Of a stretch of DNA of 64,000 bases, positions 37,028-45,855 are shown piece by piece. The notes below the pieces were generated by a model, which was not told the DNA's origin, made no database searches, and was given only the letters and a program-made list of their open reading frames with translations. Location: positions 186,001 through 250,000 of the forward strand of contig NZ_JAKFGN010000001.1 of NCBI RefSeq assembly GCF_021502575.1. Direction: 5' to 3'. Position 1 is the stretch's first letter. Each line of letters starts with the position of its first letter. A program made the position numbers and the translations under genes. This DNA comes from Bradyrhizobium sp. G127. GTDB taxonomy: Bacteria > Pseudomonadota > Alphaproteobacteria > Rhizobiales > Xanthobacteraceae.

Positions 37028-37852
37028 ATGCTGCGGCCTGATGGCGATCTACCGACTGATTTTGGCCTGACGAACTTTGGCCCGACCACCTGCGGCCGGT
37101 TCACGGCTCTCCCGGTGCTCATCATCCTGCATGGGCCGATGTCCACCCCGGGACGGGTCGGCAACGCGCTGCGCGCCATGGGCCATCCCCTCGACATCCG
37201 CCGCCCGGTGTTCGGCGATCCGCTGCCCGACACACTCGCGAATCATGCCGGCGCGATCATGTTCGGCGGACCGATGAGCGCCAACGACACCGAAGATTTC
37301 ATTCTGCGCGAGATCGACTGGCTGAAGGTACCGCTGAAGGAAAAGCGGCCCTATCTCGGCATCTGCCTCGGCGCGCAGATGCTTGCGAAACATCTTGGCG
37401 CCACGGTCGCGCCGCATCCGGAAGGCCGCGCCGAGATCGGCTATTATCCAATCCGCCCGACCGAGGCCGGACGCAGCATCTGTTCGCGCTGGCCCGATCA
37501 TGTCTATCACTGGCACCGCGAGGGTTTCGATCTTCCGGCCGGCACCGAACTGCTGGCGGAAGGCGACGATTTTCCCGTGCAGGCGTTCCGCACCGGGCGC
37601 TGCTTCGGCATCCAGTTTCATCCCGATGTGACCCATGCGATGATGCATCGCTGGACCACGCGCGGGCATGAGCGCATGTCGCTTCCCGGCGCACGCGACC
37701 GCGCCGAGCATTTCGCCGGACGCATGGTCCACGATCATTCAGAACGCGCGTGGCTGTCGGCGTTTCTCGATGGCTGGCTGCACCGGCCGCCGCGCCTGCA
37801 GACGCCGGCAAATGAAGTGGGCGGATTGATCGCGTCGCTCGCGGCGGAGTAA
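37028..37852 (+). CDS. Class I glutamine amidotransferase-like protein
   Basis: A 274-residue GATase domain protein of the GMP-synthase-like group (YfeJ/Rv2859c-type, not fused to a synthase). The nucleophile elbow GICLGAQML holds the active Cys near residue 119, and FHPDVTHAMMHRW holds the catalytic His near 198; the usual Glu of HPE is Asp here. It may release ammonia from glutamine or hydrolyse gamma-glutamyl amides; no acceptor synthase is nearby. The first 25 residues are weakly conserved, so the true start may lie later, for example near the GTG at 37115. Confidence 0.82.
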   Translation: MLRPDGDLPTDFGLTNFGPTTCGRFTALPVLIILHGPMSTPGRVGNALRAMGHPLDIRRPVFGDPLPDTLANHAGAIMFGGPMSANDTEDFILREIDWLKVPLKEKRPYLGICLGAQMLAKHLGATVAPHPEGRAEIGYYPIRPTEAGRSICSRWPDHVYHWHREGFDLPAGTELLAEGDDFPVQAFRTGRCFGIQFHPDVTHAMMHRWTTRGHERMSLPGARDRAEHFAGRMVHDHSERAWLSAFLDGWLHRPPRLQTPANEVGGLIASLAAE

Positions 37853-37861
37853 ACTTCTTCG

Positions 37862-37935
37862 CCATTGCGACGAAGCAAGCCAGCCCTTCGCTTTGTACCG
37901 AATAGAATGGATTGCTTCGCTTCACTCGCAATGAC
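37862..37935. repeat. Dispersed ATTGCGA / TCGCAATGAC element (copy 2)
   Basis: CATTGCGACGAAGCAAGCCAG on the left is answered by GGATTGCTTCGCTTCACTCG and CAATGAC on the right. It lies between two convergent genes. Confidence 0.65.
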
Positions 37936-37947
37936 CAGGGAACGGCT

Positions 37948-39168
37948 CTACTCCGCAGCCTTCGTCACGATCTTGATTTCCGAGGTCAGCGTGCGGTGGA
38001 CCGGGCACTTGTCCGCGATCTCCATCAACCTCTTGCGTTGTTCGGCGTCGAGATTGCCTTCCATGGTGATGACGCGGTCGATCTTGCTGATCATGCCTTC
38101 CTTGGTTTCGCACTCTTCGCAATCCTTGGCGTAGATGCGGCCGTGCTTCAGCGTCACCGTGACACGATCGAGCGGGATCGTTTTGCGGTCGGCGTAGAGC
38201 CGCATGGTCATGGATGTGCAGGCGCCGAGGCCCGCAAGCAGGAAATCATAGGGGCCGGGGCCGGTATCGTGGCCACCCGCCGAGACAGGCTCGTCGGCGA
38301 TAATGCGGTGCTTGCCGACCGAGATCATCTGCTGCAGGTGACTGACGCGGGTTTCCTGCACCACAACACCATCGGGCATTTCCGGTATGTTTTCTGCTTC
38401 GGCGGGCGCCGCATCGAGATAGCGCATGGCCCATGCCGAGATCATGTCCGCGACATAGACCGCATCCTTCTTCTGCGACAGCAGGTGATCGGCGCCGGTG
38501 AGCGAAATAAAACTCTTGGGATGCTTGGCTGCGACGAACAGGTGCGTTGCGTTGTTGATGCCGACCGTGTTGTCCGTGGGCGAATGGAAGATCAGCAGCG
38601 GCTTGTGAAGTTGACTGACGGTCTCCGTCAGTCTGTGCTCGGCGATGTCGTCGAGAAATTCGCGCCTGATCCGGAATGGCCGGCCGGCCAATGAGACCTC
38701 GAGTTCGCCTTTTTCGCGGATTTCGGGAATCTGATCCTTGAACCAGTGCGTGACATGCGAGGGGTCTGAGGGCGCGGCGACGGTGGCGACGCATTTCGCT
38801 TCAGGAATCATCGAGGTCGCCGCCAGAATGGCCGCGCCGCCGAGGCTATGCCCGATCAGGATCGAGGGTGCGCGCCGGGTTTTGCGCAGATGATCCGCGG
38901 CCAGCACGAGATCGCCGATGTTCGAGGAAAATGTCGTGTTGGCGAATTCGCCTTCGCTGGCGCCGATGCCGGTGAAATCGAACCGGAGAGTGGCGATGCC
39001 GCGCTTCGCCAGGCCCTCCGCGATCCGCTTGGCGGCCAGCACATTCTGTCCGCAGGTGAAGCAATGCGCGAACAGGGCGTAGGCAATCGGGGTGCCCTCG
39101 GGCAGATCAAGCGAGGCGGCCAGCAATTGTCCGTCCGAGCCTGGAAACTGGAATTTTTCGGTCTGCAT
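37948..39168 (-). CDS. Alpha/beta hydrolase fused to an OsmC domain
   Basis: A 406-residue fusion. The N-terminal alpha/beta hydrolase (about 1-255) has the nucleophile elbow IGHSLGGAA, an Asp in FHSPTDNTVGI and the catalytic His in TGADHLL. The C-terminal OsmC-like domain (about 270-405) has LLAGLGACTSMTMRLYADRK, the thiol-peroxidase Cys region, and DCEECETKEG with CPVHRTL for the second Cys. OsmC proteins reduce organic hydroperoxides with thiol cofactors. This exact fusion is known in alphaproteobacteria. A role in esterase-coupled peroxide detoxification is inferred. ATG at 39168 is preferred to 39180. Confidence 0.92.
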   Translation of the reverse strand: MQTEKFQFPGSDGQLLAASLDLPEGTPIAYALFAHCFTCGQNVLAAKRIAEGLAKRGIATLRFDFTGIGASEGEFANTTFSSNIGDLVLAADHLRKTRRAPSILIGHSLGGAAILAATSMIPEAKCVATVAAPSDPSHVTHWFKDQIPEIREKGELEVSLAGRPFRIRREFLDDIAEHRLTETVSQLHKPLLIFHSPTDNTVGINNATHLFVAAKHPKSFISLTGADHLLSQKKDAVYVADMISAWAMRYLDAAPAEAENIPEMPDGVVVQETRVSHLQQMISVGKHRIIADEPVSAGGHDTGPGPYDFLLAGLGACTSMTMRLYADRKTIPLDRVTVTLKHGRIYAKDCEECETKEGMISKIDRVITMEGNLDAEQRKRLMEIADKCPVHRTLTSEIKIVTKAAE

Positions 39169-39365
39169 GGTCGGCCCCATTGCGTGATCGCGTCATGTAA
39201 GGTTGACGCGCATCCTAGCGCAGGAAAAGGGTCTTTGGGGACTGTTGGTGCTCCCTTGGCGGCCCGAGATCGGCCCGTAACGGCACATTTCTGGAAACAA
39301 TTCAGCTTCGAGAAAATTGTCGAAGTTCGTCAGGGTGATTCATGAAGGAAAATAGAGGAGGCTCC

Positions 39366-39725
39366 ATGTCAGAGAAACATAAGGCGATCTTGATGAAGGG
39401 CAACGCGGAGATCGCTGCAGGTAACCATGAAGGGTTTCTGAAGTTCTGCGCCGACGATACGCTATGGACTTTTGTTGGCGACAAGACGCTTCAGGGGAAA
39501 GAAGCCGTCCGCCAGTGGATGAAAACAAGCTACACCGAGCCGCCCAGGGTTTCAGTCGACAACCTGATTGCAGAAGGCGACTTTCTGACCGCCATCGGCG
39601 AGGTGATCACAAAGGGCGAAGACGGGAACGAGGCTCGCAGCGCTTATTGCGACGTTTGGCGCTTTCGCGAGGACAAGCTCGTTGAGTTAAAAGCCTTTGT
39701 CATCGAGATTAAAAACCAGCGCTAA
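39366..39725 (+). CDS. SnoaL/NTF2-like small protein
   Basis: A 119-residue cone-shaped alpha+beta fold protein. The first helix pair (KAILMKGNAEIAAGNHEGFLKF) followed by DDTLWTFVGDKTLQG and the C-terminal strands VWRFREDKLVELKAFVIEI are typical of the NTF2-like/SnoaL superfamily, which includes cyclases, isomerases and simple ligand binders. A strong GAGGAGG 5 nt before ATG at 39366 fixes the start against the in-frame ATG at 39342. Its base composition is nearer 52 percent GC than that of its neighbours, and tRNA-Ala lies 70 nt beyond its stop, so acquisition by transfer is possible. Confidence 0.8.
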   Translation: MSEKHKAILMKGNAEIAAGNHEGFLKFCADDTLWTFVGDKTLQGKEAVRQWMKTSYTEPPRVSVDNLIAEGDFLTAIGEVITKGEDGNEARSAYCDVWRFREDKLVELKAFVIEIKNQR

Positions 39726-39795
39726 AACCCGCAATGCGATCCTGCCGGCGGCAATCCCCTGGCTGGACTGCGCTGAAGCTGGACCGCTGAAGTGT

Positions 39796-39871
<76 letters not shown>

Positions 39872-40144
39872 TTGATCGGCCGGGCCGGTGACGGCAGCGG
39901 CGGACAAGAGCGGCCATTTACAATCCCGATCATGGCCAAGTCAAGAACGCCTAAATCAATGTTTCGAAGGGTATTCCGCAGAGGCGGGCACCGGTTCTGC
40001 GGCCGGAATTCGTGCCGAACATTCAGACCGGGGCAGTCCCGGCCCGGCCAGAACCGGGCGCTTTTAAGACCTGAAACCTCCCTTGTTTGCAGCGCCGCGA
40101 ACCGGTATTGAGGCGGAAGTCCCCGGAAGCGAGCCAGCAACGCC

Positions 40145-40435
40145 ATGCGCGCCATTCTCGACATCATCAACGTCATCCTGGATTTGTATGTCTGGCTGCT
40201 GATCGCGTCGGCGATCCTGTCCTGGCTGATCGCCTTCAACGTCGTGAACACCCGCAACCAGTTCGTCGCGGCGGTTGCCGAGTTCCTTTACAAGATCACC
40301 GAGCCGGTGCTGCGGCCGATCCGGAATATCATGCCGAATTTCGGCGGCCTCGATATTTCCCCGATCATCGTCATCCTGATCATCATGTTCATCCAGCGCG
40401 TGATTGCGTATTACATCTATCCGAACGTGATCTGA
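40145..40435 (+). CDS. YggT-family membrane protein
   Basis: A 96-residue protein with two membrane spans (about residues 5-28 and 68-90) joined by a cytosolic loop containing the YggT signature EPVLRPIRNIMPNFGGLDISP. YggT proteins are implicated in osmotic tolerance and cell-division or photosystem organisation in different bacteria; the function here is not settled. It starts a plus-strand run with yggU and folD, separated by 21 and 13 nt, an order conserved in the group. Confidence 0.93.
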   Translation: MRAILDIINVILDLYVWLLIASAILSWLIAFNVVNTRNQFVAAVAEFLYKITEPVLRPIRNIMPNFGGLDISPIIVILIIMFIQRVIAYYIYPNVI

Positions 40436-40456
40436 TCCATCGGGTCTGCTTTTGCC

Positions 40457-40780
40457 GTGACTGTTCCGTGGCGCTTCTCGGCTCAGGGCATCGCCATTGC
40501 ATTGCGCGTCACGCCGCGCGGCGGGGCGGACGCCATCGACGGCATTGAAACGCTGACCGATGGCCGCAGCGTCGTGAAGGTCCGGGTCCGCGCCATTGCC
40601 GATGGCGGCGCCGCCAACCGCGCGGTGACCGAACTGCTTGCCAAGGCGCTGCGCGTGCCGAAAAGCCATGTGCGGGTCTTGTCCGGCACGACTTCGCGCC
40701 ACAAGCAGGTGGCGGTGGATGGCGATCCGAAACAACTGGGTGAGGCCATGAGCGCTCTCACCGCCGCCAAAGGGGCCTGA
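40457..40780 (+). CDS. DUF167 / YggU-family protein
   Basis: A 107-residue cytosolic protein of the UPF0235 family. It has the [13 protein letters not shown] and [20 protein letters not shown] motifs and the [15 protein letters not shown] loop, covering the whole domain. The start is GTG at 40457. The family function is unknown; structures show a fold with a possible nucleic-acid groove. It is probably co-transcribed with yggT and folD. Confidence 0.92.
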   Translation: MTVPWRFSAQGIAIALRVTPRGGADAIDGIETLTDGRSVVKVRVRAIADGGAANRAVTELLAKALRVPKSHVRVLSGTTSRHKQVAVDGDPKQLGEAMSALTAAKGA

Positions 40781-40793
40781 CGAAAGAAATTTG

Positions 40794-41678
40794 ATGCCGG
40801 CAAAAATCATCGATGGAAAAATCATCGCCGCCGATCTGCGCGCGCGGGTTGCGGGCGAGGTGGCGAGGGTGAGCCGTGATCACGGCCTCGTGCCGGGCCT
40901 GGCTGTGGTGCTGGTCGGCAACGATCCTGCCTCCGAAGTCTACGTCCGCAACAAGGCCAAACAGACCGAAGCTGCGGGTATGGCGTCGTTCGAGCACAAG
41001 CTCGCTGCGGACACGCCGCAAAAGGATTTGCTGACGCTGATCGCGAAGCTCAACGCCGATACAAACGTGCACGGCATTCTGGTGCAGTTGCCGCTGCCGA
41101 CGGGGCTCGACACCCAGACCGTCATCAACGCCATCGATCCGGCGAAGGATGTCGACGGCCTGCATCCGATCAACGCCGGGCGGCTTGCCACCGGCCTGCC
41201 GGCACTGACGCCGTGCACGCCGCTCGGCTGCATTATTCTCGCGAAAACCGTTCACGACTCTCTGGAAGGTATGAATGCGGTGATCGTTGGCCGCTCCAAT
41301 CTGGTGGGCCGCCCGCTGGTGCAACTGCTGCTCAATGAAAACGCTACGGTCACCATCGCGCATTCGCGCACCCGCGATCTCGCCGATATCTGCAAGCGCG
41401 CCGATCTGCTGCTCGCGGCGGTCGGCAAGCCCGAGATGATCAAGGCGTCGTGGATCAAGCCGGGCGCGACGGTGATCGATGTCGGCATCAACCGGATTCC
41501 CGGTGCGGATGGCAAGAACAAGCTGGTCGGCGATGTGGCCTATCAGGAAGCGTTGGAGGTCGCTGGCGCGATCACCCCGGTGCCCGGCGGCGTCGGGCAG
41601 ATGACGGTGGCGTGCCTCTTGGTCAATACGCTGCGCGCGGCTTGCGCACTCAAGGGGATCGCGGCGCCGGGAGTGTAG
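40794..41678 (+). CDS. folD: Bifunctional methylenetetrahydrofolate dehydrogenase / cyclohydrolase
   Basis: A 294-residue enzyme interconverting 5,10-methylene-THF, methenyl-THF and 10-formyl-THF. The catalytic Lys lies in [11 protein letters not shown] near residue 56; [11 protein letters not shown] near 95, and [14 protein letters not shown] near 165 for NADP binding, are typical, as is the closing [14 protein letters not shown] at 40794 is used rather than TTG at 40791. It supplies one-carbon units used by PurH elsewhere in the window. Confidence 0.97.
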   Translation: MPAKIIDGKIIAADLRARVAGEVARVSRDHGLVPGLAVVLVGNDPASEVYVRNKAKQTEAAGMASFEHKLAADTPQKDLLTLIAKLNADTNVHGILVQLPLPTGLDTQTVINAIDPAKDVDGLHPINAGRLATGLPALTPCTPLGCIILAKTVHDSLEGMNAVIVGRSNLVGRPLVQLLLNENATVTIAHSRTRDLADICKRADLLLAAVGKPEMIKASWIKPGATVIDVGINRIPGADGKNKLVGDVAYQEALEVAGAITPVPGGVGQMTVACLLVNTLRAACALKGIAAPGV

Positions 41679-41680
41679 CG

Positions 41681-41735
41681 CGTCGTCCTCCTTCGAAGCT
41701 CGCCGAAGACGGCTCGCACCTCAGGAAGACGTTGT
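41681..41735. repeat. Fragment of the CCTGAGGTGC palindrome family
   Basis: CTTCGAAGCTCGCCGAAG and GGCTCGCACCTCAGGA resemble the right half of the copies at 9290 and 36712. The left arm is mostly gone. Confidence 0.5.
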
Positions 41736-41761
41736 TTGCTTTGCCGGGATGACGACAGAAT

Positions 41762-43243
41762 TTACTGCGCCGTATTCTGCACCAGCCGCCGGTAGAAGCG
41801 GATCATGTCCGCATAATTCTCCACGCTGAGCCGCTCGTTGGTGCCGTGAAAGCGCGCCAGATCCTCGGTGGCCGCGCGCACCGGCGAAAAGCGGAAGATA
41901 TTGTCGGTCACGTCGAGATAGTTTCGCGAGTCCGTCGCCGCGACCATCAGACCGGGCACCACAAGCACATCGGGAAAGATTTCGCGGATGGTGCGCGCCA
42001 CAGTCTGATAGGCGGGGCCGGCGCTGGATGTCACCGGCGGCGGATTGGTGTTGCCGGGACGCGGCGTCACCTTGACGCCGTCGTCCGCGACGACGGATTT
42101 GACCCGTGCGATCACGGTGTCTTCGGTCTCGCCCGGCAGCAGGCGGAAATTCACCGTTGCTTCCGCACGGCCGGGCAGCACGTTTTCCTTGTTGCCGGCG
42201 TTGAAGATCGTGGGCGCGGTGGTGGTGCGGATCGTCGCCGCTGTTTGCGGCGACCTTTCCAGTTGCATCCGCACCAGCGGTTCGAGCAACCACAGGTTGG
42301 ACAGTGCGAGCCGGTTGGTGAATTTCATTTCCGGCGCGGTGGCTTCCAGCGTATCGCGCATCACGCCGCTGACCGATGCAGGAAACGGCTTGCTTTCCAG
42401 CCGTGCCAGCGCCGCGCTCAACTGGCCGATGGCGGTGGCGCGCGGCGGCAGCGAGGAATGGCCCGGCGTCGCCCGCGTGGCGAGATCGAGCGTGACGTAA
42501 CCCTTCTCGGCGATGCCGATCAGCGCGACCGGCTTGTCGACGCCTTTGAGAATGCCTTCGGTAATCAGCAGGCCCTCGTCAAACACGAAGTCGAGGCGCA
42601 CCCCGCGCGCTTGCATCAGCTTTGAGATCGCGGTCGCGCCGCGTTTGCCGGAGACTTCCTCGTCGTGACCGACGGCGAGATAGATCGTCCGCTTCGGGCG
42701 AAAATTCTCCTTCGCCAACTGCTCGGCGGCTTCGAGCATGGCGAACAGGTTGCCCTTGTCGTCCCACGAGCCGCGGCCCCAGATAAAGCCGTCTTTTACA
42801 ATACCCGCGAACGGCGGCACCTGCCAGTCGCCCTCGGTGCCCGGCGCAATCGGCACCACGTCCTGATGCGCGAGCAGCGCGATCGGCGCGGCCTTCGGGT
42901 CAGTGCCTTCCCAGGTGTAGAGCAGGCTGTAGTTGGCGACGATTTCTCGCTTTGCCGCGGCATGAAACGCCGGGAAGCTCGCGGCGATGTGGTCATGCAG
43001 CGCGCGGAAGGTGTCCGCGCCCTGATCGGCGTCGGTGGCGCTGGCGATGGTCTGGAATTGCACAGCCTTGCCGAGCCGCTCCGCCGCGGCCTGTACGTCA
43101 ACGGGCGCGCGTGCGACCGGTATGGCTGCGATCTGCTGCGACGGCTTGCGCCATGCATTCGCGACCATCACGGCGGCGAGCACAACGGCGGCGGTAATCA
43201 GGACGAGGGCGACGCTGCGGATGATCCTGATCAGGCGGCGCAT
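41762..43243 (-). CDS. M20-family metallopeptidase, membrane-anchored (PM20D1-like)
   Basis: A 493-residue zinc peptidase with an N-terminal anchor (residues about 5-30, hydrophobic VALVLITAAVVLAAVMV) that places the enzyme outside the inner membrane. Metal ligands appear in LLAHQDVVPI (His), WGRGSWDDKGN (bridging Asp) and GHDEEVSGKRG (catalytic Glu pair), with the dimerisation domain between about 240 and 370. The pattern is that of carboxypeptidase S/PM20D1 relatives that hydrolyse or form N-acyl amino acids. GGGAG lies about 8 nt before ATG at 43243. Confidence 0.9.
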   Translation of the reverse strand: MRRLIRIIRSVALVLITAAVVLAAVMVANAWRKPSQQIAAIPVARAPVDVQAAAERLGKAVQFQTIASATDADQGADTFRALHDHIAASFPAFHAAAKREIVANYSLLYTWEGTDPKAAPIALLAHQDVVPIAPGTEGDWQVPPFAGIVKDGFIWGRGSWDDKGNLFAMLEAAEQLAKENFRPKRTIYLAVGHDEEVSGKRGATAISKLMQARGVRLDFVFDEGLLITEGILKGVDKPVALIGIAEKGYVTLDLATRATPGHSSLPPRATAIGQLSAALARLESKPFPASVSGVMRDTLEATAPEMKFTNRLALSNLWLLEPLVRMQLERSPQTAATIRTTTAPTIFNAGNKENVLPGRAEATVNFRLLPGETEDTVIARVKSVVADDGVKVTPRPGNTNPPPVTSSAGPAYQTVARTIREIFPDVLVVPGLMVAATDSRNYLDVTDNIFRFSPVRAATEDLARFHGTNERLSVENYADMIRFYRRLVQNTAQ

Positions 43244-43277
43244 CGATCGATCTCCCACCGCGCCCGGCCGCGCCGCG

Positions 43278-43808
43278 TTACTTCTTCTTCGCGCGCTCGA
43301 TGCCTTCGAGAATCAGCTTGCGGGCATCGTCGGCATTGCCCCAGCGCAGCACCTTGACCCATTTGTTGGGCTCGAGATCCTTGTAGTGTTCGAAGAAGTG
43401 CTGGATCTGCTGCAAGGTGATTTCGGGCAGGTCGCTGTAGTTCTGCACCTTGTCGTAGCGCTGCGTCAGTTTCGATGTCGGCACCGCGATGATCTTTTCA
43501 TCGCCGCCGGCCTCGTCCTCCATGAACAGCACGCCGACCGGGCGCACCGCGATCACTGCGCCGGGCACGATGGCGCGGGTGTTGGCGACCAGCACGTCGC
43601 ATGGATCGCCGTCGTCCGACAACGTGTGCGGAATGAAGCCGTAGTTCCCCGGATAGCGCATCGCGGTGTAGAGAAAGCGGTCGACCACCAGCGTGCCGGC
43701 TTCCTTGTCCATCTCGTACTTGATCGGTTCGCCGCCAACCGGCACTTCAATGATGACGTTCACCTCAAGGGGTGGATTTTTTCCGATCGAGATCGCGTCG
43801 ATGCGCAT
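43278..43808 (-). CDS. ppa: Inorganic pyrophosphatase
   Basis: A 176-residue soluble family I pyrophosphatase. The metal-binding core [11 protein letters not shown] is near residue 65, and the Lys/Tyr of the active site are in [10 protein letters not shown] near 30 and YPGNYGFIP near 52. It hydrolyses pyrophosphate to drive biosynthetic reactions. Length fits the hexameric bacterial enzyme. A large hairpin at 43843-43917 lies just upstream of the start. It is transcribed toward the M20 peptidase gene with a 34-nt gap. Confidence 0.97.
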   Translation of the reverse strand: MRIDAISIGKNPPLEVNVIIEVPVGGEPIKYEMDKEAGTLVVDRFLYTAMRYPGNYGFIPHTLSDDGDPCDVLVANTRAIVPGAVIAVRPVGVLFMEDEAGGDEKIIAVPTSKLTQRYDKVQNYSDLPEITLQQIQHFFEHYKDLEPNKWVKVLRWGNADDARKLILEGIERAKKK

Positions 43809-43842
43809 GACAGGCCTTGTGTGGGTTGGGCGAATGCGCGGA

Positions 43843-43917
43843 CTGGTGTCCCGTATCCGACGTTCGCTTCAATCCGCCGCGCCTTCCGAGCGAACGTCGG
43901 ATACGAACGGATACCAG
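43843..43917. repeat. Long perfect hairpin upstream of ppa
   Basis: CGTATCCGACGTTCGCT (43852-43868) and AGCGAACGTCGGATACG (43889-43905) are exact 17-bp inverted repeats around a 20-nt spacer. An outer pair, CTGGTGTCC (43843-43851) and GGATACCAG (43909-43917), continues the stem with one G-U pair after a short asymmetric bulge. The structure begins 34 nt upstream of the ppa ATG. Confidence 0.85.
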
Positions 43918-44106
43918 CAAACAATAACTTCAGTGATCCTTTGATTCTGGCATTCGTAAATGTACCTGCAACGAAGGTCAGAACCGGATCACTGGTTAGC
44001 GAATCGGGACGAGCGCCGAAAGCCGAAAAAACGGTCTAAAAGTATCAGGCCGGACGTCTCGAACGGATTTGCCGGGTTCAGCCTTGAATATAGGACCATT
44101 TCGGCC

Positions 44107-44616
44107 TTAGGCCGTCCAGGCGAAGGCCACCTTGTCGAGCGACTTGCCGCCGAATCGCTCCGAGGAGCGCGCGACCATGCGGCCACCGAGGTTGCGGTAG
44201 AACTCGACTGCCGGCTCGTTGTCCGACAGCGCCCAGATCACCATGCTTTTCAGCCCGCTCTGGATCAGGTCGCGCTTGGCGGCCGAAAACAAACGGCGGC
44301 CGAAGCCGAGGCCCTGGAATTCCGGACGCAGGTAGAGCTCATAGATCTCGCCTTCGAAATGCAGGCTGCGGGCGCGGTTGCGGCCGTAATTGGCATAGCC
44401 CGCGACCCTGTCGCCGAACGACAACACGCTGACGCGGCTGCCCTTTCGGATCGCTGAGTCCCACCACTGCGGGCCTCGGCGATTGATCAGTTTCTCGAGT
44501 TCGGCGCCGGGAATAATGCCCTGATAGGCAGAGCGCCACGCTTCATCATGCGTCGAAGCGACAGCTGACGCATCAGAGGCCTTGGCTGGCCGGACTTCGA
44601 TAAGGGTTGTGCTCAT
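44107..44616 (-). CDS. GNAT-family N-acetyltransferase
   Basis: A 169-residue acetyltransferase. The N-terminal strand VRPAKASDASAVA and helices are followed by the acetyl-CoA loop FQGLGFGRRLF near residue 110 in the R/Q-x-x-G-x-G/A pattern, then the motif B region LWVLSDNEPAVEFYRNLGG-like segment (here IWALSDNEPAVEF). Substrate unknown; amines, antibiotics and protein N-termini are all possible. ATG at 44616 is preferred to the longer frame at 44658. Confidence 0.88.
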   Translation of the reverse strand: MSTTLIEVRPAKASDASAVASTHDEAWRSAYQGIIPGAELEKLINRRGPQWWDSAIRKGSRVSVLSFGDRVAGYANYGRNRARSLHFEGEIYELYLRPEFQGLGFGRRLFSAAKRDLIQSGLKSMVIWALSDNEPAVEFYRNLGGRMVARSSERFGGKSLDKVAFAWTA

Positions 44617-44782
44617 GGTGCAATCAAAGCAAGACAGCGCGCCGCCTTCAAGGTCCATCGTTAATTATCGGTTAATATGTGGGCTTTTTGCATCAGGTGA
44701 AAGGGCCGTTGTTCCGAAAGAGGACAGGCAAGCCGCCAAACCGCTTGGCTTGGCCGACCGGCGCGGGCAATGATCCCGCCAG

Positions 44783-45712
44783 ATGAACGGAATGGATTCG
44801 ATCAGGGCTGCGGCCATACTTCTTGCGGTTGGACTTTGGTCGGCTGTACCCGCGTGGGGCGAAACCCGGCTGGGTGCGCAGGGCGCTGAAGGAACGCCGA
44901 ACCGGCGACAGGACTGGCTGGTGCCGACCCAGGACCAGATCACACCTTCGCGAGCGGTTCTGTTCCGGCCGCCGGGTAGGGGGCCGTTCCGGCTGGCCGT
45001 CATCGCGCACGCCTCGACCCAGAACCGGCTCGCGCGGGCGCAGATGCCGCAGCCGGAGTATTCGGCGCTCGCGGCGGCTTTGGTGGCACGCGGCTTTGCA
45101 GTGCTGGTTCCGCAGCGGCTCGGCCACGGCAAGACCGGCGGGCCTTATCTCGAAGACCAGGAAGGCTGCGACAACGCCGAATACGCGATGTCAGCGCACA
45201 CCACTGCCGAGGCGATCACCACGGCACTGACCTTCATGCGCGCGCAGGCCTTCGTGCGGAAGGATGCGGCGGTGCTGGCCGGACATTCGGCGGGCGGCTG
45301 GGGCGCGCTGTCGCTGGCCGATCACAGTCCGAAGGAGATTTCATCCATCATCGTGTTCGCGCCGGGACGCGGCGGCCGCGCCAATGATCGCGCGGGCAAC
45401 ATCTGCGCGCCGGACAAACTCGTTGCTGCCGCCGCCGAGTTCGGCGATGGCGCGAAAATTCCGGTGACATGGCTGGTAGCGGAGAACGATTCGTATTTCC
45501 CGCCGGAATTCTCGAAAAAAATGGCCGACGCCTTTACCGAGGCCGGCGACGGCAAGGTCGATTTCCGCATGATTCCCGCGTTTGGCAATGAGGGGCACTG
45601 GGTGGCGGAAGCGGGGGAACAGCCGCTGTTCGATTCGATCATCGCGAATGCTGCGGGACTGAATGTTCAGGCGCCGGCGGTGCAGGGTGTCGCGGTTAAG
45701 GGCAAGAAGTAA
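44783..45712 (+). CDS. Secreted alpha/beta hydrolase (dienelactone hydrolase-like)
   Basis: A 309-residue exported hydrolase. A signal peptide covers about residues 1-27 (AAAILLAVGLWSAVPAWG). The alpha/beta core has RGFAVLVPQRLGHGKTG, the nucleophile elbow LAGHSAGGWGAL near residue 170, an Asp in VTWLVAENDSYFPP near 235 and the catalytic His in FGNEGHWVAE near 272. It resembles dienelactone-hydrolase-type or acetylxylan-esterase-like proteins; the substrate is not known. It is divergent from the GNAT gene with an AT-rich gap of about 165 nt that should contain both promoters. Confidence 0.87.
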   Translation: MNGMDSIRAAAILLAVGLWSAVPAWGETRLGAQGAEGTPNRRQDWLVPTQDQITPSRAVLFRPPGRGPFRLAVIAHASTQNRLARAQMPQPEYSALAAALVARGFAVLVPQRLGHGKTGGPYLEDQEGCDNAEYAMSAHTTAEAITTALTFMRAQAFVRKDAAVLAGHSAGGWGALSLADHSPKEISSIIVFAPGRGGRANDRAGNICAPDKLVAAAAEFGDGAKIPVTWLVAENDSYFPPEFSKKMADAFTEAGDGKVDFRMIPAFGNEGHWVAEAGEQPLFDSIIANAAGLNVQAPAVQGVAVKGKK

Positions 45713-45750
45713 CTGGATTGCTTCGTCGCAAGCGCTCCTCGCAATGACGA
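45713..45750. repeat. Half copy of the ATTGCTTCG element
   Basis: Only CTGGATTGCTTCGTCGCAAG and GCTCCTCGCAATGACGA remain, with little spacer, so the left half of the usual element is missing. Confidence 0.6.
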
Positions 45751-45855
45751 AGCATTACCGGCTGTCAATTCTGCTCACCTCTCCCGTGGGGAAAGGGAGC
45801 CCATCTCGTCTCAGGTGGCATCGAAGCAAACGGTTCAATTCTGGTGAATCAGATT

